Shown here: one piece after another, positions 43,966 to 52,713 of the stretch
Layout of the letters: each line of letters starts with the position of its first letter
Position numbering within the stretch: position 1 is the stretch's first letter
Assembly: GCA_963839475.1 (NCBI GenBank)
Contig: CAWIVH010000010.1
Location: forward strand, 1-64,000
Direction of reading: 5' to 3'
Length of the DNA: 64,000 nucleotides
Source of the DNA: CAWIVH01 sp963839475
GTDB taxonomy: Bacteria > Acidobacteriota > UBA6911
The notes under the pieces: model-generated
Databases searched by the model: none
What the model was told of the DNA's origin: nothing
The model's input: the letters and a program-made list of their open reading frames with translations, nothing else
Made by a program: the position numbers and the translations under genes

Positions 43966-45411
43966 TTACATTTCGAAGTTGTAGCCTTCTTCGCCGTGTT
44001 GCGAAATATCGAGGCCCTGAAACTCCTCTTCCTCGGTCAACCTCAGGCCGACCGTCATGTCCACCACTTTTAGCAGCAGATAGCTCCCGGCTATTGCGAG
44101 AACCCAGGCAATGGCGGCACCCAGAAACTGATTCCACAGCTGATGCCAGTTGCCTTCAAACAGGCCGACGGGAAGCGCATTCCCCTTGGCATCGTGGTAA
44201 ATGGAGTTGACGGCGCTGGAGGCAAATACGCCCGTCAACAGCGCACCGATCGTACCCCCGGCCCCATGCACCCCGAAAGCATCCAGGGAATCGTCATAGC
44301 CGAAGATTCCTTTGACCTTGGCCACCATGTAGAAACAGACCACCCCGGCTATGAGCCCGATGGCGATGGCACTCATGGGCCCGACAAAGCCGGATGCCGG
44401 GGTAATGGCCACGAGGCCTGCCACCGCACCGGAAATCGCACCCAGGGCGCTGGGCTTGCCGTTTCGGATCCACTCGACGCCGGTCCAGCTGAGAGCCGCG
44501 GCCGCGGCGCCGAAGTGGGTCGCCACAAACGCGCTGGTCGCCAGGCTTCCGGCCGCCAGGGCGCTGCCGGCATTGAACCCGAACCAACCGACCCAGAGCA
44601 GACAGGCTCCGATGAAGCTCAGCACCACGCTGTGCGGCGGCATCGGCGTTTTGGGGTAGCCGAGCCGTTTACCCAGGTAAAGGGCGCAAACCAGTGCTGA
44701 CACTCCGGAGGTTATGTGCACAACGGTTCCGCCGGCAAAATCGAGCGTGGGGATAGCCCCGCCCAGCGCCGCATTCAGCATCCCGCCTTTGCCCCACACC
44801 ATGTGAGCCATGGGTGTATAAACGATGAGCGACCAAAGTGTCGTGAACATTACCATGGCGCTGAACTTCATCCGTTCCGCAAAGGCGCCTGAAATCAGGG
44901 CGGGAGTGATGATTGCGAACATCAGCTGGTAGACCATGAAAGTCTGGTGCGGAATGGTCGGCGCATAGGCCGGCTCAGGAGCCGCACCGACGCCGCGCAA
45001 GAAGGCATGCCCGAATCCGCCGAGAATGGAGCCTCCCGCACCGAACGAGAGGCTGTAGCCGACCACCGCCCACAGCACGGTTACGATCGCCATTAAAATG
45101 AAACTCTGCATAAAAGTTCCCAGCACGTTTTTCTGGCGCACCAGGCCGCCGTAAAAAAGCAGGAGTCCGGGGCCCGTCATCATGAGTACGAGCGCCGAGC
45201 AGACCAACATCCAACCGTTATCTCCCGCCGAGCGGGCGTCCGCGACCTGCTGTTCCAGCTGCGCGATACGCTGCTGCTGGGCGGTCACCGCAACTTCGGG
45301 TGAACCGGCGACAGCAATCTGCGACGGGGACGCCTGAGCCAGCAGCAAGCCGGCAAATCCCCCGCCCAGTATCACGAGTGAAACGGCAAAGCACACGAAC
45401 CGCTTATGCAT
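43966..45411 (-). CDS. amtB: ammonium transporter
   Basis: The 481-residue Amt/Rh protein has a cleavable signal (to about LLAQASP), a short exported coiled segment (QQQRIAQLEQQVADARSA) and eleven membrane helices with FYGGLVRQKNVL, WVGWFGFNAGSAL and FGVHGAGGTIGALLTG, the last carrying the pore histidine region. It moves ammonium. AAAGGA lies five bases before the ATG at 45411. No glnK is adjacent, which is unusual for amtB. The extra N-terminal coil is not in E. coli AmtB. Confidence 0.95.
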   Translation of the reverse strand: MHKRFVCFAVSLVILGGGFAGLLLAQASPSQIAVAGSPEVAVTAQQQRIAQLEQQVADARSAGDNGWMLVCSALVLMMTGPGLLLFYGGLVRQKNVLGTFMQSFILMAIVTVLWAVVGYSLSFGAGGSILGGFGHAFLRGVGAAPEPAYAPTIPHQTFMVYQLMFAIITPALISGAFAERMKFSAMVMFTTLWSLIVYTPMAHMVWGKGGMLNAALGGAIPTLDFAGGTVVHITSGVSALVCALYLGKRLGYPKTPMPPHSVVLSFIGACLLWVGWFGFNAGSALAAGSLATSAFVATHFGAAAAALSWTGVEWIRNGKPSALGAISGAVAGLVAITPASGFVGPMSAIAIGLIAGVVCFYMVAKVKGIFGYDDSLDAFGVHGAGGTIGALLTGVFASSAVNSIYHDAKGNALPVGLFEGNWHQLWNQFLGAAIAWVLAIAGSYLLLKVVDMTVGLRLTEEEEFQGLDISQHGEEGYNFEM

Positions 45412-45457
45412 ATCTATCCTTTCCGTTGCATGGTTATTGATGGGTGAATTTGAGGTA

Positions 45458-45486
45458 ATTATAGACTGCAGACCCTCATTCGCCAA
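45458..45486 (-). promoter_or_regulatory. sigma-70-like promoter of amtB
   Basis: On the minus strand TTGGCG (45481-45486) and TATAAT (45458-45463) are 17 bases apart, giving a leader of about 40 bases. No sigma-54 element (GG-N10-GC) is evident. Confidence 0.6.
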
Positions 45487-45734
45487 AAAAAACTAACGGG
45501 TGCCTGCAAAAAAATATGGAGGTCATTCTAATAATGCTGCGCGGGATTCGCGGTTCGGTATCCAGGGGAAACAGGGAAAATGGCAAAGCCGAATGTCAGC
45601 CGGATGAAATGAACTCACCGAATCTGTATACTGAATACTCAGTAGAAGGGCCGCATCAGCCCCCAGGCCCTTTTCCTCAAATTTCAAACGCCTAAAGAAA
45701 AAAGTGTCAGGCGTCGATTGTTGTACGTGTGGCT

Positions 45735-46448
45735 ATGAGCGAAGATTCGCCGGACATCAATGAAACGGTCGAGATTGTAATCGAAGACGGCGGGGTGCGC
45801 TCCAGCGTCTCCGGACAGGTTTACGACAAGTCCCAGGACCTGATCCAGCTCTTCTGGCCGACGCGTTCAGGCGTTCGCGTTCCTGTCGCCCGCGACAGGC
45901 GCCTTACCATCGTGTATCACCGGGAGTCGGGAGTCTACTTCTGTCCGGGTGTGGTCGCGGAAATAAGCCACAGCCCGATTCCTATCGTCCATTTCCGGAT
46001 GAATGGGAAGATAGACCGGCTGCAGAGAAGGGACTATGTCCGCGTCAAGGCTTCGCTTCCAGTTATCATGCAGGAAGCCAGGCCGACGCGGGTGGCGTCG
46101 AAGCCTTCGGAATATAGGGCGCTTCAGATTTCTGGGCGGACCGTCGATCTGAGCGGCGGGGGAATCGCCATCCTCAAGGAGCTTTCGGTTCCTGTCGGGA
46201 CCGAAATCCACCTCAAGCTGAAGCTGGAGGAAGGCGAGCCGCCGCTGGAATTGACTGCACGCATCGTGACCATCAACCAGACCGAGGATCCCAGCGGCCG
46301 CCATCTTTTCCGCCTGGGAATAGAATTTACCGGCATCCCGGACGCCAAAAGGAGAATCATCGTGCGGAAGGTGTTCAAGATCCAGCAGGAGAACGCCCGG
46401 ATCTCGGAAAATCCCGATGATTCGCCGCATTATGAGCTGAAGAAGTAG
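45735..46448 (+). CDS. PilZ-domain, YcgR-like c-di-GMP effector
   Basis: The protein of about 237 residues has an N-terminal YcgR-N-like beta domain and a C-terminal PilZ domain. The ligand motifs are intact: RDYVR (RxxxR) at about residue 102 and DLSGGGI (DxSxxG) near residue 138. This suggests binding of c-di-GMP and modulation of motility or surface behaviour. No flagellar or pilus genes are in the window. The start is the ATG at 45735 or a GTG two codons earlier. It is convergent with the aminopeptidase gene, 16 bases apart. Confidence 0.85.
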   Translation: MSEDSPDINETVEIVIEDGGVRSSVSGQVYDKSQDLIQLFWPTRSGVRVPVARDRRLTIVYHRESGVYFCPGVVAEISHSPIPIVHFRMNGKIDRLQRRDYVRVKASLPVIMQEARPTRVASKPSEYRALQISGRTVDLSGGGIAILKELSVPVGTEIHLKLKLEEGEPPLELTARIVTINQTEDPSGRHLFRLGIEFTGIPDAKRRIIVRKVFKIQQENARISENPDDSPHYELKK

Positions 46449-46464
46449 CCGCGGCCCGCTGGTC

Positions 46465-47874
46465 CTACCGGCTTCCCATGATACCTTCGATTTCCGCGAC
46501 CGTCTTGGGAATGCCGGGGCCGAGCACCCGGCAGCCGGCTTCGGTCACGACCACGTTATCCTCGATCCGGATTCCGCCAAAACCCCTGTAGCTCTCGACC
46601 CGGTCGTACTCAATGAATTCGGTATGGAAACCTTCCTGCCGCCACCGGTCCATCAAAGCCGGGATGAAATAGATCCCGGGCTCAACCGTCAGCACATAAC
46701 CGGAAGAGAGCGGCCGGCTCAGTCTCAAGTAATTGAGCCCGAACTGCGCGCTGCGCTTTTCGCCTTTGACATAGCCGACGATATCGCCCAAATCCTCCAT
46801 ATCATGCACGTCGAGCCCGAGCATGTGGCCCAGTCCATGAGGGAGGAACAGCGCATGGGCGCCGGCAGCCACCGCATCCTCAGGATTTCCTTTCATTAGC
46901 CCCAGGGAGGTCAAACCTTCGGCAATAGTCAGACAGGCATTCCGATGGACATCTTTGAAATCGGTTTCCGGACGGATCCTGGCGATAGAATCCATCTGAG
47001 CTTTCAGCACGAGTTCGTAGATTTCTTTTTGCTTCGTGCTGAATCGGCTGTTCACCGGAAAAGTGCGCGTGACATCCGATGCATAGCCGCTGGGAACCTC
47101 CGCCCCCGCGTCGATCAAAAGGAGCTGCCCGTCCTTGAGACGGTGGTGATAGGCGTGGTTGTGAAGGATTTCGCCGTGAATGGTCACGATCGGGGTGTAG
47201 GCCTGCTCGCAGTTCCGTTCCAGGGCGGCGCCCTGGATCACCCCGGCGACTTCATATTCAAAAATGCCGGGCCGGATTCGCCCCAGTGCGGCGCGATACA
47301 TGGCTGCGCTGACCTCGAGCGCGTGCTCGATCTCGGCGATCTCGACCTCCGATTTGACAGATCGCTGCTTTGCCGCCGCCTCCTGGAGGGTGCGCGAAGC
47401 GCCGTCGGCGACCTCGGTAGGATCCATCAGCAGAAGTTCAGCGATGCGGAACACCGATGTTGCCTGATAGGCGGGAAGATAGTGTATCTTCTTTCCCTGG
47501 CTGCTGGCCTTTGTAAGATAGACTCCCAGGCGTGAAATCTCCTCCACCGTCTCGATACCGGCCATTCCCGCCAATTCCATCCGGCTCAGTCCGGTCCCGC
47601 TCCAGACCACATCCTCAATACTGCCGGGTCTGGAAAAGAGAATATCGTTGTCGGCTTCCGGATAGGACAGCACCGCCAGGTCGGGTTCGGCCAGCCCGGT
47701 GTAATAGAGAAAATGCGAATTCTGCCGGAAGTTGTAGGTGTTTCCGGCATAATTGCGGGCTTGGAGCACGTGCCCGAGCCAAAGGATGACGCCATCGGGA
47801 ATGGCTTTGCGAATCTCGTTTCTTCGGTCCCGGTAGATCTTCGGCCAGTCTACTGATGAATTCTGCAGCCCCAT
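46465..47874 (-). CDS. pepP: Xaa-Pro aminopeptidase (M24B)
   Basis: The 469-residue enzyme has an aminopeptidase P N-domain and a pita-bread metallo domain. The five metal ligands are readable: D in LLIDAGAE, D in YASDVTRTFP, H in LPHGLGHMLGLDVHD, E in TVEPGIYF and E in GIRIEDNVVV. It removes N-terminal residues before proline. It ends convergent with the PilZ gene and starts about 150 bases downstream of the ccmD stop on the same strand, so it may be transcribed with the ccm operon. Confidence 0.94.
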   Translation of the reverse strand: MGLQNSSVDWPKIYRDRRNEIRKAIPDGVILWLGHVLQARNYAGNTYNFRQNSHFLYYTGLAEPDLAVLSYPEADNDILFSRPGSIEDVVWSGTGLSRMELAGMAGIETVEEISRLGVYLTKASSQGKKIHYLPAYQATSVFRIAELLLMDPTEVADGASRTLQEAAAKQRSVKSEVEIAEIEHALEVSAAMYRAALGRIRPGIFEYEVAGVIQGAALERNCEQAYTPIVTIHGEILHNHAYHHRLKDGQLLLIDAGAEVPSGYASDVTRTFPVNSRFSTKQKEIYELVLKAQMDSIARIRPETDFKDVHRNACLTIAEGLTSLGLMKGNPEDAVAAGAHALFLPHGLGHMLGLDVHDMEDLGDIVGYVKGEKRSAQFGLNYLRLSRPLSSGYVLTVEPGIYFIPALMDRWRQEGFHTEFIEYDRVESYRGFGGIRIEDNVVVTEAGCRVLGPGIPKTVAEIEGIMGSR

Positions 47875-48028
47875 AGCATCTCCTTATAAATACCCCGGAT
47901 GAGGTGTTCGAGTTGTGGAGAACCTTATTCAACTGCGCGCCGGCTCTCCTGCGAAATAACCCCACTCCCTGGAATCCGGCCGGTCACGGGTTTGCGCCGA
48001 TCGCGGCTGGAGTTTTCACTTCCGCGGG

Positions 48029-48172
48029 TCAGCGTGATTTGTCCAGCATCTGCTTGAGACGCTCCACATCGGCCCGGAGTTTTCGTTCCCGGGAGTGAAT
48101 GGAAAACAGGTAGGCCGCGAGAATAATCCAGATCGCGGCGTAGGCGGAAAACAAATAGCTCATGCTGTTCAT
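48029..48172 (-). CDS. ccmD: CcmD, small heme-exporter membrane protein
   Basis: This short gene encodes 47 residues: MNSMSYLFSAYAAIWIILAA begins a single membrane helix, and a charged helix ends with KQMLDKSR. This is the CcmD pattern, a protein that helps release holo-CcmE from the CcmABC complex. AAGGGG lies nine bases before the ATG. It follows ccmC after 20 bases, the usual order. It is short and easily overlooked, but the context makes it secure. Confidence 0.88.
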   Translation of the reverse strand: MNSMSYLFSAYAAIWIILAAYLFSIHSRERKLRADVERLKQMLDKSR

Positions 48173-48192
48173 AATAGAATCCCCTTTGCCGA

Positions 48193-48876
48193 TCAAGCGG
48201 CGGCGTTGCGCTCGAGGTGTTCAAGGTCCTGTTGGACGATTTCGAGATAATAGCGGCGCCGGATCAGGTAGATCATCAGGAGGAGGTAGGCCGCAATACA
48301 GGTGTACAAAGCTGGGCGCATGGCCGGCGACAATCCGCCGGTTTCGATCATGGCCGACGGGTGCATGTCGCGCCACCAGCGGATCGAAAACCAAACGATG
48401 GGAGCGTCGACGAACGCAATGATGCCGAAAACCGCCGACATCGTTGCCCTGCGTTCGGGATCGGGCACATAGCTGCGAATCAGCAAGTACGCGATGTAGA
48501 GCAGCCACAGGACCAGTGATGAGGTCAGCCGAGGCGACCAGGTCCACCATTCCCCCCAGGCCGGCTTTGCCCAAATCGGACCCGTGACCAGGATGATAGC
48601 CAGGAATACAACCCCGGATTCGGCCGCCGCCAGGGCCAGCCCGTCCCATCGCCGGTCTTTCTTCATGAGGTAGGTCACCGAGGCGAAGAAGTTCACCGCA
48701 AAGGCCAATAATCCGATCATGCCGGCGGGCACGTGGAAATAAAAGATTCGCTGCAGATCCCCCATGGTCTTCTCTCGCGGCGCCTCGATGAACGCCATGT
48801 AGAGAGCCAGGATCATCACAACAAACAGCAGCGCCCCCAGGATTACGTCGAAGCGCGACGGCCCTCTCTGATTCAT
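48193..48876 (-). CDS. ccmC: CcmC heme-handling protein
   Basis: The 227-residue protein has six membrane helices and the tryptophan-rich motif WGEWWTWSPRLTSSL that binds heme, with FYFHVPAGM carrying one of the axial histidines. CcmC attaches heme to CcmE. The gene follows ccmB by three bases. Confidence 0.95.
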   Translation of the reverse strand: MNQRGPSRFDVILGALLFVVMILALYMAFIEAPREKTMGDLQRIFYFHVPAGMIGLLAFAVNFFASVTYLMKKDRRWDGLALAAAESGVVFLAIILVTGPIWAKPAWGEWWTWSPRLTSSLVLWLLYIAYLLIRSYVPDPERRATMSAVFGIIAFVDAPIVWFSIRWWRDMHPSAMIETGGLSPAMRPALYTCIAAYLLLMIYLIRRRYYLEIVQQDLEHLERNAAA

Positions 48877-48879
48877 CGC

Positions 48880-49551
48880 TCAATCCTCCAATACATATTC
48901 GAACAGAAGGTAGGACAGTGTAGCAAATACTATCGTGAACACGGTCATTATCGTAAGCGGAAGCTTCAGGGCGCCGTATTCAATGGTGTTGAGGATGATG
49001 TTGGTGGACTCCACCGCGTTGACCAGGATCGGCAACACGACCGGGAACAAAATGAGCGGCAGAAGCACCTCGCGCATTTTCGTATTGACCGCCACCGCGG
49101 AAAGAAGCGTCCCTACCGAGGTGAAGCCGAACGTCCCGATTACGAAAACCAGCCCAAGGTAGGGCAGTTCGCGCCAGACGGTGAGGTTAAAGAACACCAG
49201 CGAAAAAATGAAGATGACCGCCTCGGTGATCAGCATGAAGACCGAAGCAGCGAGCATTTTCCCCAGGTAGAGAATCCCGCGGTCCATCGGGATCATCAGC
49301 AGCCCCTGCAGGCAGCTGTTTTCCTTCTCGCACGCGAACATCCGGTTCAACCCCAGGGTGCCCGAAAAAGCGAACGCCACCCAAAGAACCCCGGGAACCG
49401 CCATCCGGATATTGTCGCGGATCGACTCGAGGGCGAAGTTGAATATGACCAGCACCACGATGCCGAAAAAAAGCATGGCGTTGACGGAGTCCTTGGTTCT
49501 CAACTCAATCAACAGGTCTTTCCGGAAGACCGCCCATATCTTGGCCAGCAT
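48880..49551 (-). CDS. ccmB: CcmB, ABC permease subunit of the heme release complex
   Basis: The 223-residue protein has six membrane helices and FRKDLLIELRTKD at the start, a typical CcmB N terminus. With CcmA it forms an ABC unit that frees holo-CcmE. It overlaps no gene but is only two bases from ccmA. Confidence 0.93.
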   Translation of the reverse strand: MLAKIWAVFRKDLLIELRTKDSVNAMLFFGIVVLVIFNFALESIRDNIRMAVPGVLWVAFAFSGTLGLNRMFACEKENSCLQGLLMIPMDRGILYLGKMLAASVFMLITEAVIFIFSLVFFNLTVWRELPYLGLVFVIGTFGFTSVGTLLSAVAVNTKMREVLLPLILFPVVLPILVNAVESTNIILNTIEYGALKLPLTIMTVFTIVFATLSYLLFEYVLED

Positions 49552-49553
49552 CT

Positions 49554-50252
49554 CTATTGCTCTTTCGCCATTTCGTTAAAATGCTGCTGGAACGTTTCGT
49601 AGCTGGTGACGTTCTTTTCGAAGTCCAGGCCGACCTTTCCTTTTTCAAGCACGACGAGGCGGTCGGCCAACTCGTACCCGAGGGGAGCGTCGTGGATCGC
49701 CATCAGGCAAGTCCTGCCCGCGGCGTGAGAGTCCGACAGGTATTTTTTGAGAAAGCCGGTGCCCGCGACATCCAGCCCCGTGAAGGGCTCATCCAGGAGC
49801 AGGATGTCGGGGTCGTGAATGAAGGCCCGCGCAATGGCAAGCCGCTGCTGCATCCCCCGCGAAAAGTTCCGGACGGGATCGCTGCTGCGTCCCGCCAGTC
49901 CCACTCTCCGGATGCGTTCCTGAAGACTCTCTTCATCACACGGGAGGTCGTGAAGCCGGGCGTGAAAACGCAGGTTCTCGAGGGCAGTCAGATCACTGTA
50001 CAGAGCTGTGTTGTGCGAAAGGTATCCCATGGCGCCGCGCGCCGACCGGGATGAAAGGGGTTCGGGCTCCCCGATGCGAATGGAGCCGGATGATGGGCGT
50101 GTAAGCCCCGCCAGGATCCTGAGCAAAGTGGTCTTTCCCGCCCCGTTCCGTCCGAAAAGAGCAATAAACTGACCCCGGCGCACCGTCATGTTCAGGTCGC
50201 GCAAAGCAGAGAATCTGCCGAAATATTTGGCTAAGCCTTGGACTTCAATCAT
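49554..50252 (-). CDS. ccmA: CcmA, ABC ATPase of the heme release complex
   Basis: The 232-residue ATPase has Walker A GRNGAGKTTL, signature FSRGMQQRLAIARAF and Walker B ILLLDEPFTGLD. The ATG at 50252 starts the family-like MIEVQGLAKYFG; the earlier in-frame start adds a tail not in the family. It is next to ccmB and belongs to the ccm operon. Confidence 0.94.
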   Translation of the reverse strand: MIEVQGLAKYFGRFSALRDLNMTVRRGQFIALFGRNGAGKTTLLRILAGLTRPSSGSIRIGEPEPLSSRSARGAMGYLSHNTALYSDLTALENLRFHARLHDLPCDEESLQERIRRVGLAGRSSDPVRNFSRGMQQRLAIARAFIHDPDILLLDEPFTGLDVAGTGFLKKYLSDSHAAGRTCLMAIHDAPLGYELADRLVVLEKGKVGLDFEKNVTSYETFQQHFNEMAKEQ

Positions 50253-50338
50253 TGCCCCAACCACGAATCTTCGAATCCAGGAGCCTGCGGGTTCAACACA
50301 AAAGCTCAAAGCCTCGAAGGCGCGAAAAGTGAAGGTCC

Positions 50339-51598
50339 CTACTTTTTCAGGAGAAGGGAAATGCGGCGGAGCTGCCGTTTCCCCTGCTCTCGCTGGCCGA
50401 GGTACTCGCGCCGGTCCAGCGTCTTATTCTCATATTGATGGTCCAGGCCGGCAAGATGATTCAGGAGCTGATCCCGGCGGCTCCGCAACTCTTTGGTCCG
50501 GGCCTCCGCCGTTTGGCCCGACATTTCGGGAACACGGTTGAATGCGAACCAGAGCACGATGACCAGTCCGATCAGGAAAAGCGGCCCGATGATCATGGAA
50601 TTGCGCACCACCAGACTCGGCATCGGTTTTATCTTCGATTCTTCCTGCTGAGGCGCAGACTCTGCCATTGGCGCCGGAGGAGTGCCGCCGGAAAATGTCC
50701 ACACAACTTCCGTTCCGGCCTTGACCGGCCCGCCGCGGTAAACCGCAAAGTTACGCTGCGCGTCGGCCTGTATTCGCGCGACCCCGCTGTCGCCGGAAAG
50801 GGTCATATCCTGCGGAATTACCCCGATCTCATAGCTGGCGACGTCATAATAAAATTTCTTTTTGTAGGTGTAAGTCTTACCCGCGTAGGGCAGCTGCTGG
50901 TCGATCTCGAAGCTCGTCGTGCCGGGGCGGAGCGGAAAAAGGCTGTAGTAGGACTGCCCGTCTGGACTCTCGAGCGGCGACTGGTTCAATGGCATGGCCG
51001 AGCCCGGAGCTGTTACGTTCATCCTGGGCGGCGCCTGGATCCCGGGAGCTTTGGAGAATCGGAAGTTACCTTCCATGTTCATGTAGCTTTTCGGGGGATT
51101 GGCCTCGTTCGAGAAGGAGTAAAGCTCCATGCAGCGCAACGATTCGCCATCGAGCTGGAAAGCGAACCGCGCCCCATCCATCCGGATGCCGGCCATGGAG
51201 GTGGTTGTTTCATACACCGGGATTTCGACGGACGCTTTGCCCGATGCATCAAAACTGACTCTCCCATGGTAATTGACGTCTTTGTAGTTGGCCCGGATCA
51301 TCAGGGGGGAATCGGTTGGAAGGCCGTCGATCTTAAAATGGCCGGACTTGTCGGTTTTTGCCGATTTGACGATGCTCATGCCGCCGCCCAAGCCCACGAC
51401 ATCCAGCTCGACTTCGGAAGACAGGATTGAAGGGTTCGTCTTGTTAACGAGCCGCCCTTCGACCGTACCGTTCCCCTGCGACAAGGCGCTCGGCACCGTG
51501 AGGCTCGACACAAAACACCACAACAATGCATACCGGAATAAAACAGGGATCGGCCGGGCCGCCGAAGCGGCACGACCGGGATTAAGATTTAGACTCAT
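50339..51598 (-). CDS. exported membrane-anchored protein of the ccm cluster, unknown
   Basis: The 419-residue protein has a signal peptide (cut near SALSQG), a carboxypeptidase-regulatory-like beta-sandwich domain (about residues 45-125; GTVEGRLVNKT), a further beta-rich exported part, one membrane helix near residue 345 and a charged cytosolic coiled tail. I do not recognise a family. It sits between the CcmI-like gene and ccmA, so it may act in heme export or apocytochrome handling, which is inference from position. Confidence 0.8.
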   Translation of the reverse strand: MSLNLNPGRAASAARPIPVLFRYALLWCFVSSLTVPSALSQGNGTVEGRLVNKTNPSILSSEVELDVVGLGGGMSIVKSAKTDKSGHFKIDGLPTDSPLMIRANYKDVNYHGRVSFDASGKASVEIPVYETTTSMAGIRMDGARFAFQLDGESLRCMELYSFSNEANPPKSYMNMEGNFRFSKAPGIQAPPRMNVTAPGSAMPLNQSPLESPDGQSYYSLFPLRPGTTSFEIDQQLPYAGKTYTYKKKFYYDVASYEIGVIPQDMTLSGDSGVARIQADAQRNFAVYRGGPVKAGTEVVWTFSGGTPPAPMAESAPQQEESKIKPMPSLVVRNSMIIGPLFLIGLVIVLWFAFNRVPEMSGQTAEARTKELRSRRDQLLNHLAGLDHQYENKTLDRREYLGQREQGKRQLRRISLLLKK

Positions 51599-51651
51599 CA
51601 AATTGTACTCTCCGGAAACTTGGCACGCTCGTGGTAGGAACTCACTGGGAA

Positions 51652-52098
51652 CTAGAATTTTTGTCCGCAATCGGCGCAGAATTTCTTCCCGGAAACTTTC
51701 GGGGAGCCGCAGGAAGGACAGGAAGCCCCGTCACCCGGCTCGGGCGAATTCGACGCGGAGAAGAGCCGGTTTTTCCGGTTGGAAATGTCCCGCTCGATCT
51801 GATCATCGAGATCCTTTTCAGCTCCGAGATGATCCAGCTTCTCCAGAATGGCGGCCGCTTCGCCTTTGTATCCGGCTTCAAGACGGCGATAATCTGTCTC
51901 TCCCAGCCGGCCCATTTTGTACTCGAAATCAAGATCCTTCAAGTTGGTATAAATGATGGCTTTCCGGTTTAGCAGCCGGTCTAGCTCGGTTTCCGCAAGG
52001 AGCTCGACTTCCAAGTTACCTTTGGGTTCGACAAACAACGGAGTCAGGACATAAACACCTGCCAGCACCGTCAGCAACGTGCATGCAAGTATCAGCAT
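51652..52098 (-). CDS. CcmI-like membrane protein with a zinc-ribbon end
   Basis: The 148-residue protein has an N-terminal membrane helix, a helical coiled region similar to CcmI/CycH N termini (LKDLDFEYKMGRLGETDYRR) and a C-terminal zinc ribbon with two CxxC pairs (CPSCGSPK, FCADCGQKF). It overlaps the ccmH stop by one base. In E. coli, CcmI binds apocytochrome; the zinc ribbon replaces the usual TPR domain. The role is inferred from position and topology. Confidence 0.72.
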   Translation of the reverse strand: MLILACTLLTVLAGVYVLTPLFVEPKGNLEVELLAETELDRLLNRKAIIYTNLKDLDFEYKMGRLGETDYRRLEAGYKGEAAAILEKLDHLGAEKDLDDQIERDISNRKNRLFSASNSPEPGDGASCPSCGSPKVSGKKFCADCGQKF

Positions 52099-52568
52099 CA
52101 GCTCTCCTCTTCAAAATCGCGCAATTCATTGTCGATTCTCGGATCGAGGGGAGCAGGAGCCGCTCCCTGGGCGGCGGGAACTGCCGCAGGCCGGGCCATC
52201 CTGACCACGATCCATCCCACTACGCCAAGTCCGAGGCAAAGAATCAGAAAAGGCATGATCCAGGCGGTGATGTCAAAACCCTGCATGGTGGGCGCCGACA
52301 GCACCTTTTTTCCCATCCGGTCGACGAAGCTTTGCACGATCACCTGGACCGATTCCCCTTTTTGCAGCCGTTCTCGTATCTCGGCTCTCATGGGAGTTGC
52401 CGAACTGCAGTTTTGCATGGCACAGACGCTGAGCTGCTCACTGCAGCCGCACTGGCAGATGAGCTGGTCGCACGCGTCCTTGTAATCCTTGCTGATGTCC
52501 TTCTGGCTCCAGCCGGTTGCGGGCACAAGCAGAAGGAACAGCCACATAATCGCTGCTTTAGGCTTCAT
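52098..52568 (-). CDS. ccmH: CcmH-like thiol protein
   Basis: The 156-residue protein has a signal peptide (near GWSQ), a cysteine-rich helical domain with LICQCGCSEQLSVCAMQNC (six cysteines counting DAC), and one membrane helix near residue 100. Canonical CcmH has a single CxxC (LRCLVCQN); this family variant has more cysteines. It reduces apocytochrome thiols before heme attachment. The ATG at 52568 gives a clean signal sequence. Confidence 0.85.
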   Translation of the reverse strand: MKPKAAIMWLFLLLVPATGWSQKDISKDYKDACDQLICQCGCSEQLSVCAMQNCSSATPMRAEIRERLQKGESVQVIVQSFVDRMGKKVLSAPTMQGFDITAWIMPFLILCLGLGVVGWIVVRMARPAAVPAAQGAAPAPLDPRIDNELRDFEEES

Positions 52569-52713
52569 TTCCCCGGAAATCTCCAATCTCTCTTGCGAAA
52601 CTCGGTTGCGTCACTATTGCGAGCCCCGAAGGAGCGACACAGAATGCCCCGGGGCTATTCTATGCCGGCCCTTTGGGTCTCATCATACGATCGAACGAGC
52701 CTCGAGACAGAAG

